This document shows, piece by piece, positions 34,959 to 45,458 of a stretch of 64,000 bases of DNA; positions within the stretch are counted from its first letter, which is position 1, and each line of letters begins with the position of its first letter. Under the pieces are notes generated by a model. That model was not told the origin of the DNA and did no database searches. It saw only the letters and a list, made by a program, of their open reading frames with translations. Origin of the DNA: Actinoallomurus iriomotensis (GTDB taxonomy: Bacteria; Actinomycetota; Actinomycetes; Streptosporangiales; Streptosporangiaceae). The stretch lies in assembly GCF_030269445.1 (NCBI RefSeq), contig NZ_BSTJ01000016.1, forward strand, positions 124,001-188,000. Reading direction: 5' to 3'. The position numbers and the translations under genes were made by a program.

Positions 34959-35633
34959 GTGCACGTTCGCCGCATCGTCGACTTGTCGGTGCCACTGTCG
35001 GAGTCCACGCAGGTCTACCCCGGGGATCCGGTGCCGCGGATCGAGCCCGCGGCCACCATCGAGGCGGACGGCTTCAACCTGCTGAGCCTGCGACTCGGAT
35101 CCCAGACCGGCACGCACGTCGACGCGCCGTACCACTTCCGCGCGGACGGCGCCCGCATCGACGAGATGGACCTGTCGCTCTTCGCCGGGGAGGGCGCCGT
35201 CATCGACGTCACCGGCCTGGCGCCGCGCGCCCGCATCACCTGGGCGGCGATCGCCCCGGCGGCCGGCCGGCTGCGGCCCGGGGTGATCGCGCTGCTGCAC
35301 ACCGGCTGGGCGACCCGGTACGGAACGCCGGCCTACTTCGACCATCCGTTCCTCGACGCGGACGCCTGCCGCCGGATGCTCGACCTGGGCGTACGGACCT
35401 TCCTCCTCGACTTCCCCAACATCGACGAGACCCCGGACGCCGCGCATCCCGGCGAGGGCTTCCCGGCCCACCGGCTGATCGCGGCGGCGGGCGGCGTGAT
35501 CGGGGAGAACCTGCGCGGCTTCGAGCGGATCGACTTCACGCCGTTCGTCTCGTGTCTCCCGCTGCGCCTCGCGGGCGCCGACGGCGCGCCGGTACGCGCC
35601 GTCGCCATGGACCTGGCCCCTCCCATCCGATGA
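34959..35633 (+). CDS. Cyclase family / kynurenine formamidase-like metal hydrolase
   Basis: 224 aa. The metal-binding signature GTHVDAPYHF (H-x-D-x3-H) with the upstream VYPGDP loop defines the cyclase/formamidase family, which hydrolyses N-formyl or amide bonds using zinc or manganese. It precedes gabT on the same strand, so it may act on an amine-pathway intermediate. The GTG at 34959 follows a GGAGGGAG-like site. Confidence 0.85.
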   Translation: MHVRRIVDLSVPLSESTQVYPGDPVPRIEPAATIEADGFNLLSLRLGSQTGTHVDAPYHFRADGARIDEMDLSLFAGEGAVIDVTGLAPRARITWAAIAPAAGRLRPGVIALLHTGWATRYGTPAYFDHPFLDADACRRMLDLGVRTFLLDFPNIDETPDAAHPGEGFPAHRLIAAAGGVIGENLRGFERIDFTPFVSCLPLRLAGADGAPVRAVAMDLAPPIR

Positions 35634-35682
35634 CTGCGCCCCTGCCCGGCGTAGCCTCGGCACTATCGACCGATCGGAGAGT

Positions 35683-35760
35683 CATGACCGAGCGAAGCGA
35701 GGGAATCAAAAGGCGCGGCCCAGTGGTCACTCCCCCCGACGAAGGAGGACTTATGACCGG
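35683..35760 (+). repeat. Dispersed 77-78 bp repeat, copy 1 (gabT leader)
   Basis: A 78-bp block nearly identical to the one at 55573-55649 (six substitutions and one single-base gap by eye). It starts with the ATG of a short reading frame (MTERSEGIKRRG...), carries a pyrimidine run facing the GGAGGA ribosome site, and ends in the gabT ATG. In this copy the frame is open into gabT, so a 23-residue N-terminal extension starting at 35684 is possible. Two copies 20 kb apart in different gene contexts indicate a mobile or spreading short element. Confidence 0.85.
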
Positions 35761-37090
35761 TATTGAGCAGCGTCGAATTCTCAACACGGCGATTCCCGGC
35801 CCGCGTTCGGCCGCGCTGCAGGCGCGGAAGAACGCCGCGGTCTCGGCCGGCGTCTCGACCGGGCTGCCGGTCTACGTCGAGCGGGCCGGGGGCGGCATCC
35901 TGGTCGACGCCGACGGCAACCAGCTGATCGACTTCGGCTCCGGCATCGCCGTGACCACGGTGGGCAACGCCGCGCCCCGCGTGGTCGAGCGGGTTCAGGC
36001 GCAGGTCGCCGACTTCACCCACACCTGCTTCATGATCACGCCGTACGCGGAGTACGTCGAGGTGGCGGAGGCCCTGGCCGAGCTGACGCCCGGCGACCAC
36101 GAGAAGCGCTCGGCGCTGTTCAACTCCGGTGCCGAGGCGGTGGAGAACGCCGTGAAGATCGCGCGGTCGGCCACCGGGCGGCAGGCCGTCGTCGCCTTCG
36201 AGCACGCCTACCACGGCCGCACCAACCTGACGATGAGCCTCACCGCGAAGAACATGCCCTACAAGCACCGCTTCGGGCCGTTCGCGGGTGAGATCTACCG
36301 CGTGCCGATGGCCTATCCGTACCGCTGGCCGACCGGTCCGGGCAACTGCGCCGAGGAGGCGTTCGCGCAGTTCACCAGCCAGGTGCACACGCAGATCGGC
36401 GAGGAGAACACCGCCGCGGTCATCATCGAGCCGATCCAGGGCGAGGGCGGGTTCGTCGTGCCGCCGGACGGGTTCCTCACGCGCGTCGCGGACTGGTGCC
36501 GCGACAACGGCGTCCTGCTGATCGCCGACGAGATCCAGACCGGCTTCTGCCGTACCGGCGACTGGTTCGCGTGCGACCACGAGGGCGTGGTACCCGACCT
36601 GATCACCACCGCGAAGGGCATCGCCGGCGGCCTGCCGCTCGCGGCCGTGACCGGGCGGGCCGAGGTGATGGACGCCGTGCACCCCGGCGGCCTGGGCGGC
36701 ACCTACGGCGGCAACCCGGTGGCCTGCGCGGCGGCGCTCGGCGCGATCGAGACGATGAAGACCGAGGACCTTCCGCGGCGCGCCCGCGCCGTCGAGGCGC
36801 TCTTCCTGCCGCGGCTGCGCGACCTGGCCGCCAAGTACTCCCAGATCGGCGACGTACGCGGCCGCGGCGCGATGCTCGCGGTCGAACTCGTGTCGGACCC
36901 GGCCGCCAAGACTCCGGACCCGGCGCTCACGGCAGCGGTGAACAAGGCCTGCCACGCGGAGGGCCTCGTCACCCTGACCGCCGGCACGTACGGCAACGTC
37001 CTGCGCTTCCTCCCCCCGCTGTCCTCCCCCGACCACCTGCTCACCGAGGGCCTGGACATCCTCGAGGGCGCCTTCGCGGCGACCGTCTGA
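35753..37090 (+). CDS. gabT: 4-aminobutyrate aminotransferase
   Basis: 445 aa. Class III PLP aminotransferase: NSGAEAVENAVKIAR binds the cofactor phosphate, ADEIQTGFCRTG is the Asp-containing strand, and the Schiff-base lysine is Lys288 in TTAKGIAGGLPLAAV. GABA or a related omega-amine donates its amino group to 2-oxoglutarate to give a semialdehyde. The ATG at 35753 has GGAGGA 4-9 bases upstream; the upstream frame is the dispersed repeat and not aminotransferase-like. Followed after 35 bp by an aldehyde dehydrogenase. Confidence 0.92.
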   Translation: MTGIEQRRILNTAIPGPRSAALQARKNAAVSAGVSTGLPVYVERAGGGILVDADGNQLIDFGSGIAVTTVGNAAPRVVERVQAQVADFTHTCFMITPYAEYVEVAEALAELTPGDHEKRSALFNSGAEAVENAVKIARSATGRQAVVAFEHAYHGRTNLTMSLTAKNMPYKHRFGPFAGEIYRVPMAYPYRWPTGPGNCAEEAFAQFTSQVHTQIGEENTAAVIIEPIQGEGGFVVPPDGFLTRVADWCRDNGVLLIADEIQTGFCRTGDWFACDHEGVVPDLITTAKGIAGGLPLAAVTGRAEVMDAVHPGGLGGTYGGNPVACAAALGAIETMKTEDLPRRARAVEALFLPRLRDLAAKYSQIGDVRGRGAMLAVELVSDPAAKTPDPALTAAVNKACHAEGLVTLTAGTYGNVLRFLPPLSSPDHLLTEGLDILEGAFAATV

Positions 37091-37125
37091 GCCACCCGTC
37101 CCCGACTCAAGCGAGGTTCTCCGTC

Positions 37126-38559
37126 ATGTCCGACGTCACGCCCTTCCTCCTGTCCGGCACGCCCACCACCGGAGACGACACCCTCGAGGTGACCTCGCCA
37201 TGGGACGGCTCGGTCGTGGGCGAGGTCTCCGTCCCCACCGACGCCCAGGTGGAACAGGCCGTCGCCGACCTGCACGCCGTACGGCACGAGGCCCAGGCCA
37301 CGCCCGCGCACGTACGGGCCGGGGCCCTCGACCACATCTCCTCCCGCCTGTCCGAACGCGCCGAGGAGATCGCGGCGCTGATCACGGCGGAGAACGGCAA
37401 GCCGCTGGTCTGGTCGCGCGGCGAGGTCACCCGTGCCGTGTCGACGTTCCGGTGGGCCGCCGAGGAGACCCGCCGTTTCGCCGGCGACCTGCAGCGGCTC
37501 GACACCGACGCCGCCGCGACCGGGCGGATGGCGGTCGTCCGCCGCTTCCCGCGCGGTCCCGTCCTGGGCATCGCGCCGTTCAACTTCCCGCTGAACCTGG
37601 TCGCGCACAAGGTGGCGCCGGCCATCGCCGTCGGCGCGCCCATCCTCGTCAAGCCGGCGCCGGCCACGCCCCTGAGCGCGCTGCTGCTCGGTGAGATCAT
37701 CGCCGAGACGGACCTGCCGCCGCGGATGGTCTCGGTGCTACCGGTCCCGAACGACAAGATGTCCTCGCTCGTCACCGACCCCCGGCTGCCGGTCGTCTCC
37801 TTCACCGGTTCCGGCCCGGTCGGCTGGTCGCTGCGGGAACAGGCGCCGGGCAAGCACATCACGCTGGAGCTCGGCGGCGACGCCGCGGTGATCGTCACCG
37901 CCGACTGGCCGGACCTGCCCGCGGCGGCCTCGCGGATCGCGCTGTTCGCCAACTACCAGGCCGGTCAGTCGTGCATCGCCGTCCAGCGGGTCCTGGTCCA
38001 AGCCGACATCTACGACACGTTCGTCCCCGAGCTCGTCGCGGCGGTCGAGGCGCTGCCCACCGGCGACCCGTCGGCCGACGGCGTCCAGGTCGGCCCGGTG
38101 ATCAACGACGCGGCGGCCGAGCGGATCACGAGCTGGGTCGCGGAGGCCGCCGAGGCGGGCGCCTCCGTGCTCACCGGCGGCACCCGCGAGGGCCGTACCG
38201 TCGCGCCGACGGTCCTGGCGGACGTGCCCGGCGGCACGAAGATCGCCGAGGAGGAGGTGTTCGGCCCGGTGCTGTCCGTGGCGCGCTTCGGCGACCTCGA
38301 CGAGGCGTTCGCGACGGTCAACTCCTCCCAGTACGGGCTGCAGGCCGGCATCTTCACCACCGACGTGCGGGTCGCGTTCCGCGCTCACCGCGACCTCGAG
38401 GTCGGCGGAGTGATCGTCGGGGACGTGCCGAGCTACCGCGCCGACCAGATGCCCTATGGCGGCTGGAAGCAGTCCGGCGTCGGCCGCGAGGGCCTGCGGT
38501 CGGCGATGAACGACCTCACCGAGGAGCGGGTGATGGTCCTGACCGGACTCGATCTCTGA
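37126..38559 (+). CDS. Aldehyde dehydrogenase (succinate-semialdehyde type)
   Basis: 477 aa. APFNFPLNLVAHKVAPAIAVG and SFTGSGPVG are the NAD(P) site, LELGGD contains the general-base Glu, and YQAGQSCIAVQR holds the catalytic Cys. Oxidises the semialdehyde made by GabT to the acid for entry into the TCA cycle. Exact aldehyde (succinic or other) is inferred from the gabT neighbour. A 10-bp GC hairpin just downstream probably ends the operon. Confidence 0.88.
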   Translation: MSDVTPFLLSGTPTTGDDTLEVTSPWDGSVVGEVSVPTDAQVEQAVADLHAVRHEAQATPAHVRAGALDHISSRLSERAEEIAALITAENGKPLVWSRGEVTRAVSTFRWAAEETRRFAGDLQRLDTDAAATGRMAVVRRFPRGPVLGIAPFNFPLNLVAHKVAPAIAVGAPILVKPAPATPLSALLLGEIIAETDLPPRMVSVLPVPNDKMSSLVTDPRLPVVSFTGSGPVGWSLREQAPGKHITLELGGDAAVIVTADWPDLPAAASRIALFANYQAGQSCIAVQRVLVQADIYDTFVPELVAAVEALPTGDPSADGVQVGPVINDAAAERITSWVAEAAEAGASVLTGGTREGRTVAPTVLADVPGGTKIAEEEVFGPVLSVARFGDLDEAFATVNSSQYGLQAGIFTTDVRVAFRAHRDLEVGGVIVGDVPSYRADQMPYGGWKQSGVGREGLRSAMNDLTEERVMVLTGLDL

Positions 38560-38572
38560 CGGCATCGCCGGG

Positions 38573-38604
38573 GCGGGGGGCGGCCGATCGGATACGCCCC
38601 CCGC
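38573..38604 (+). terminator. GC-rich hairpin terminator after the gabT operon
   Basis: GCGGGGGGCG (38573-38582) pairs with CGCCCCCCGC (38595-38604) around a 12-nt loop. No U-tract follows, as is common for actinobacterial terminators. Confidence 0.65.
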
Positions 38605-38639
38605 GTCTCAGCTCGTTGAGATAGGGCAACATAGCCGAC

Positions 38640-41165
<2,526 letters not shown>

Positions 41166-41483
41166 CGGCGACGCCGGCCGGGTGGCCGCGGAGCCCGCGG
41201 GCGGCGGCCTCCTCCCCCTGAAGGCCGCGACCCGCGGGCACCCGCCTTCCCGGCGGTCCGGGTCGGCTACGAACCCGGTCCGCGGGACACGGCCCTCGCA
41301 TCGGCTGCCTGCGATGAATCCCCTGTTTCCATCCGGCGCGCGGGGCCGCTCCTGGTGGTCCTCACGGTGTGGGGCGGCGGTGCCGCGCATGGTGCGGCCC
41401 GCTCCCCAGCACGTGTCCATAGTGGCCCTGACCTGGGCTGTCAGGCAAAGACCGGCTTCTTCTGGGGCTCATATAATTTCTTC
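41166..41483 (+). promoter_or_regulatory. Intergenic region with consensus -10 box for a leaderless LysR gene
   Basis: 318 bp without a convincing gene. At its end a perfect TATAAT (41472-41477) lies six bases before the LysR ATG at 41484, so transcription should start at or within a base of the ATG; there is no ribosome site. No good -35 box at the normal spacing was found. The remaining 300 bp show nothing recognisable. Confidence 0.7.
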
Positions 41484-42359
41484 ATGACGCTGCGGCAGTT
41501 CGAATATCTGATCGCGGTGGCCGAAGAACACTCCTTCACCCGGGCGGCCGAGCGGCTGCTCGTCTCCCAGCCGGCACTGTCCCACCAGATCAAGGTGCTC
41601 GAGGACGAGATCGGCGGCCCGCTGCTGGACCGGCTCGCCCGTACGGTGGAGGTGACCGAACTCGGCGACGCCTTCCTGCCGCATGCCGTCGCCGCGGTGC
41701 GCAGCACCGACGAGGCGACGTGTGCGGCGCGCGCGGTCGGCCGGCTCTCCGGGGGCGAGCTTCGGGTCGCGACGCTGCGGTCGATCGCCCTCGGCATCAT
41801 CCCGCAGGCCATCCGCGTGTGGCGGCACGAGCACCCGCGGGTACGGGTGAGGATCCGGGAGTTCGGCCACATCGACCTGCTGGCGGCGGAGATGCTGCAC
41901 GGCGGCGCCGACGTCGGGATCGGACCGGCGCCGGCGGGCTGGACCGGCCGGTGCCGGATCCTGGGACTCGAGGAGTTCTTCGTGATACTGCCGTACGACG
42001 ACCCGGAGCTGCGGAACAGCGGCGGGTCGATCGACCTGCGGCGGCTGGCCGACCGCCCGTGGGTGCTGTACGCGCCCGAGTTCGGCCTGGCCTCGTTCGC
42101 CGGCGCCGCCTTCGCTCGCGCCGGCTTCACGCCGCGGGCGTCCGTCCGCACCCACCACACCGCGACCGCGGTCGAACTCGCGGCGGCCGGGCTCGGCCCC
42201 GCGCTCGTACCCGGCAACGTCATCGGCCCCGACTTCGAACGCTGCACGATCCGTCCCGAGCCGCCGATCCACCGCGAACTGGTCGCCTTCACCCGCCAGT
42301 ACGTCTCCCCGCCCGCGTCGGCGTTCATCGAGACGCTCGCCGAGCACGCCACCCTGTGA
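41484..42359 (+). CDS. LysR-family regulator, copy 1
   Basis: 291 aa. The HTH opens the protein directly (MTLRQFEYLIAVAEEHSFTRAAERLLVSQPALSHQIKVLEDEIGG), and the C-terminal 200 residues are a substrate-binding sensor (SIALGIIPQAIRVWRHEHPRVRV). Clearly paralogous to the second LysR 1 kb downstream. The start sits 6 bases after TATAAT, indicating a leaderless transcript. Targets unknown; the methyltransferase next door is on the same strand. Confidence 0.9.
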   Translation: MTLRQFEYLIAVAEEHSFTRAAERLLVSQPALSHQIKVLEDEIGGPLLDRLARTVEVTELGDAFLPHAVAAVRSTDEATCAARAVGRLSGGELRVATLRSIALGIIPQAIRVWRHEHPRVRVRIREFGHIDLLAAEMLHGGADVGIGPAPAGWTGRCRILGLEEFFVILPYDDPELRNSGGSIDLRRLADRPWVLYAPEFGLASFAGAAFARAGFTPRASVRTHHTATAVELAAAGLGPALVPGNVIGPDFERCTIRPEPPIHRELVAFTRQYVSPPASAFIETLAEHATL

Positions 42360-42462
42360 CGGGGCGGGCCGGATGGCCGGATGAGGATGACGCGGCCCAA
42401 GCCGCGGCCGGGTGCCGCAGGGTAGTCTCGCATTCCGCGATCTTCAGGAAGGCGGTGCGGCC

Positions 42463-43260
42463 ATGGTCGGCGAAGGCGTCGACGGCGTCGATCCGGAGAC
42501 GCCCAACGTCGCCCGGATGTACGACTACTACCTCGGCGGCAAGGACAATTTCGCCGCCGACCGCGAGGCCGCCGCGCGGATCATGAAGATCATGCCGCAC
42601 GCCGCGGAGTGGGTCCGGTCCAATCGGGGCTTCCTGGCCCGGGCGGTACGGTTACTCGCCGAGTCGGGAATCCGGCAGTTCATCGACATCGGCACCGGCC
42701 TGCCCACCCAGGACAGCGTCCACCAGGTGGCCGGACGAATCGACCCCCAGTCGCGCGTGGTGTACGTGGACGTCGACCCCGTGGTGGTCTCCCACGGCCG
42801 CGCCCTGCTGGCGACCGACGAGCGGAGCACGGTGATCCGGGCCGACCTGCGCCGTCCGGACGACATCCTGAGCCATCCGGAGACGCGCGCACTGATCGAC
42901 TTCGACCGCCCCGTCGGCGTACTGCTCGTGGCGGTACTGCAGTTCGTCCCCGACGACCGCGAGGCCGCCGACGTCGTCGCCCGGTTACGCGCCGCCCTGG
43001 CACCCGGCAGCCACCTGGTGATCTCCCACATCACCGCCGATGAGGTCGCCCCGGATGTCGTCGGCGAGGGCCGCGAGATCTACGCGACGACGTCTCTCGG
43101 CTCGATCACCCCGCGCTCACCGGCCCGGGTGGCGGCGTTCTTCGAGGGGCTGGAGCTGCTGGAACCCGGCCTGGTCGGAGTCGAACACTGGCGCGCCGAA
43201 GAGCCACCGTCCGGCGACCGCATACCACTCGGGTTCCTCGGCGCGGTCGCCCGCCGCTGA
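42463..43260 (+). CDS. SAM-dependent methyltransferase, DUF574 type
   Basis: 265 aa. RMYDYYLGGKDNFAADREAA near the N-terminus is the signature of the actinobacterial DUF574 methyltransferases, followed by the SAM-binding IDIGTGLPTQ and VVYVDVDPVVVSHGRALL. Substrate unknown. ATG 42463 with AGGAAGG upstream. It contains two TTA leucine codons, at 42652 and 42985, codons that are rare in such DNA and in streptomycetes depend on the bldA tRNA. Placed between two LysR paralogues. Confidence 0.86.
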   Translation: MVGEGVDGVDPETPNVARMYDYYLGGKDNFAADREAAARIMKIMPHAAEWVRSNRGFLARAVRLLAESGIRQFIDIGTGLPTQDSVHQVAGRIDPQSRVVYVDVDPVVVSHGRALLATDERSTVIRADLRRPDDILSHPETRALIDFDRPVGVLLVAVLQFVPDDREAADVVARLRAALAPGSHLVISHITADEVAPDVVGEGREIYATTSLGSITPRSPARVAAFFEGLELLEPGLVGVEHWRAEEPPSGDRIPLGFLGAVARR

Positions 43261-43301
43261 ACGCCCGCCTTGCCAATCAGAAGGCCTCTCACCTGCGGAC
43301 A

Positions 43302-43307
43302 TACAAT
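43302..43307 (+). promoter_or_regulatory. -10 box of second leaderless LysR gene
   Basis: TACAAT ends six bases before the ATG at 43314, exactly the same spacing as the TATAAT of the first LysR gene, again with no Shine-Dalgarno site. The flanking ATA-AATTT pattern is also shared. Confidence 0.65.
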
Positions 43308-43313
43308 TTGCGC

Positions 43314-44264
43314 ATGAGCTTCCGGCAGATGGAGTATCTGCTGGCCGTGGTCGAGGAAGGCTCCTTCACCCGCGCGGCGCAGCGGCTCTCCGTCTCCCAG
43401 CCCGCGCTGTCGCACCAGATTCGGGCGCTGGAGCGTTACGTCGGGTACCCGCTGCTCGAACGGCTGCCCGACGTCGTGCGCCTGACGCCGATGGGGCGCG
43501 CGTACCTGCCGCACGCGATCGCCGCGCTGCACAGCGCCGACGAGGCCGCGCACGTCGCCCGGCCTCGCGGCGAGATGACCCGGATCGGGCTGCGGATCGC
43601 CGCGCTGTACTCGATCGCGCTCGGCATCATCCCGCCGGCGATCCTGAAGTGGCGGCGGCGCTATCCGGACTCCCACGTCGAACTGCTGGAGTTCGGCAAC
43701 AGCGCCGACCTGGCGAACCTCATGTCGGCGGGCGGCATCGACGTCGCCGTCAGCGCGGCGCCGCTGCACTGGGACGGCCCGGTGCGCACGCTCGGCAGGG
43801 AGGACCTCGTCGTGGTCCTCGCCAAGGACGACCCCGCCGCCGGCCACCGTCAGGTACGGCTGGCCGAGCTCGCGAGCCGCCCCTGGGTGCTGTACACGCC
43901 CGACAACGGGCTGGCGGGCGTGGTCGCCCAGGCCTGCTCGACGGCCGGGTTCATCGCCCGCCCCGCGGTGCACACCCACCACACCTCCACCGCGGTGCAG
44001 CTCGCCGCCGCCGGGCTGGGCCCGGCGCTGGTGCCGCGGAACATGATCGAGGCGGACTTCGGCGGCGTGCAGCTCGAACCGGACCCGCCGGTCCACCGCG
44101 AGCTGGTCGCCTTCACGACGACCGCCGAGGTGCCGCACATCTCGGCGTTCATCGACATCCTGGCCGAACACGGCGCCATCCGCTCACGGCGCCCCCTGGC
44201 GTCACCGGAGGCGGTAGAGGATCTCCCCGGCGTCGGGGACGACGAGGGTTTCGGGGTCCCGTGA
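43314..44264 (+). CDS. LysR-family regulator, copy 2
   Basis: 316 aa. HTH (MSFRQMEYLLAVVEEGSFTRAAQRLSVSQPALSHQIRALERYVGY) and sensor domain align with copy 1 over their whole length (for example SIALGIIPPAILKWRRRYPD against SIALGIIPQAIRVWRHEHPR). The C-terminal 25 residues go beyond the family and are encoded opposite the 3' end of the larA-like gene, a 63-bp convergent overlap. Leaderless by its TACAAT position. Confidence 0.9.
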   Translation: MSFRQMEYLLAVVEEGSFTRAAQRLSVSQPALSHQIRALERYVGYPLLERLPDVVRLTPMGRAYLPHAIAALHSADEAAHVARPRGEMTRIGLRIAALYSIALGIIPPAILKWRRRYPDSHVELLEFGNSADLANLMSAGGIDVAVSAAPLHWDGPVRTLGREDLVVVLAKDDPAAGHRQVRLAELASRPWVLYTPDNGLAGVVAQACSTAGFIARPAVHTHHTSTAVQLAAAGLGPALVPRNMIEADFGGVQLEPDPPVHRELVAFTTTAEVPHISAFIDILAEHGAIRSRRPLASPEAVEDLPGVGDDEGFGVP

Positions 44265-45458
44265 CCACTCCTCCACGTCGATCTCGGCCGGGTCGAGGTA
44301 CGAGAGCGCCAGGTCACGTGTGGTGCGGGCGTCGATACCGGTGGCCAGAGTGACCTCGATGCGGCAGCGCTCCTCACCCGTGGCCGGATCGTACGTGCCG
44401 CCGCCGCGCAGGTGCGTGGAGTGGGCCAGTACGCCCCACGGCCGGTCCTCGTACCGGTCCCACTGCTTCACGAAGTAGTCGCGGCAGTGGTAGCCGACGG
44501 CGCGGATCGCCTCGCCGTGGGTGCGGCTCACCTCGGTGACGTGCGGCGCGTACAGCACCACCTGGCCTCCGTCGGCGACGACCGGCTCGACCTTGTACAT
44601 GCCCTTCGCGGCGGTCCAGATCTCGTCGTAGCGATGCGACACCAGGGACAGCACCCGTTTGACCGGCGCGTCGAGGTACTTCACGTCGACCTGCGCGGTG
44701 ATGTCCGCGGCGGCGGCCCAGGCGTCCCGGGTGTCCCCGTACGTGATCGCGTGCAGGTTCGACGTGCCGGACTCCACCACGAGCGAGAAACAGCGCAGCT
44801 CGCTGGGCACCTTCGCCGCCGCGCGGTCGATCAGCGCGCGCACCGGCGTCGTACCGCGCGTGCCGATGATCTCCGCGCTGGTGATCAGCGCGCCCAGCCA
44901 GTGCGACACGTCGATCACCTCCTGGCCCGCCACCCCGGGGAACAGGTACTTGTTGCCGCCCGAGAACCCCACGACCTCGTGCGGGAAGACGGGGCCGACG
45001 ACGAGCGTGATGTCGCTTTCCACCACGGCCCGGTTGAGGCGTACCTCCACCGGGTCGGACAGCCGGCCGCCGGACAGCTCGGCCAGCTCCGCCCCGCTGA
45101 TCACTCCAACCGAGGTGAGCATGCCGGGATCCCACCACTCGTGGTTACGGATGGTGACTCCGGGATAGCGCTCGGCCGCGAGACCGGGCGGGTGGCCGAA
45201 CAGGGCGGCGAGCTCCTCCTCGCTCATCGCCGGGTGGGTGCCCAACGCGACCATGAAGGTCAACTCGGCGACGCGCCCGTGCAGGGCCGCGTGCACGCCG
45301 TCCAGGAGCATCGGCAACGGGCAGCTGCGGGTGGCGTCCGGCACCAGCACGCAGACCCTCTTGCCGGTGTACTCATCGTCCTCCAGCGACGAGCGGACGA
45401 ACCGCTCGACGTCGGCGGCGTCCAGGACCTCCCGCGGCGAACCAAGGACACGGGCCAT
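44202..45458 (-). CDS. LarA-like nickel-pincer racemase (DUF2088)
   Basis: 418 aa. VPDATRSCP binds the substrate in the N-terminal domain. His160 in VFPHEVVGFSGGNK and Lys170 keep the ten-residue spacing of LarA His174 and Lys184, the latter being the residue that bears the nickel-pincer cofactor. His106 or His75 could be the other catalytic His. So it is probably a racemase or epimerase of a 2-hydroxy acid. LarB, LarC and LarE, which build the cofactor, are not in the window. The ATG at 45458 has AGAGGTGAG 7 bases upstream and is preferred over the GTG at 45470. Confidence 0.82.
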   Translation of the reverse strand: MARVLGSPREVLDAADVERFVRSSLEDDEYTGKRVCVLVPDATRSCPLPMLLDGVHAALHGRVAELTFMVALGTHPAMSEEELAALFGHPPGLAAERYPGVTIRNHEWWDPGMLTSVGVISGAELAELSGGRLSDPVEVRLNRAVVESDITLVVGPVFPHEVVGFSGGNKYLFPGVAGQEVIDVSHWLGALITSAEIIGTRGTTPVRALIDRAAAKVPSELRCFSLVVESGTSNLHAITYGDTRDAWAAAADITAQVDVKYLDAPVKRVLSLVSHRYDEIWTAAKGMYKVEPVVADGGQVVLYAPHVTEVSRTHGEAIRAVGYHCRDYFVKQWDRYEDRPWGVLAHSTHLRGGGTYDPATGEERCRIEVTLATGIDARTTRDLALSYLDPAEIDVEEWSRDPETLVVPDAGEILYRLR

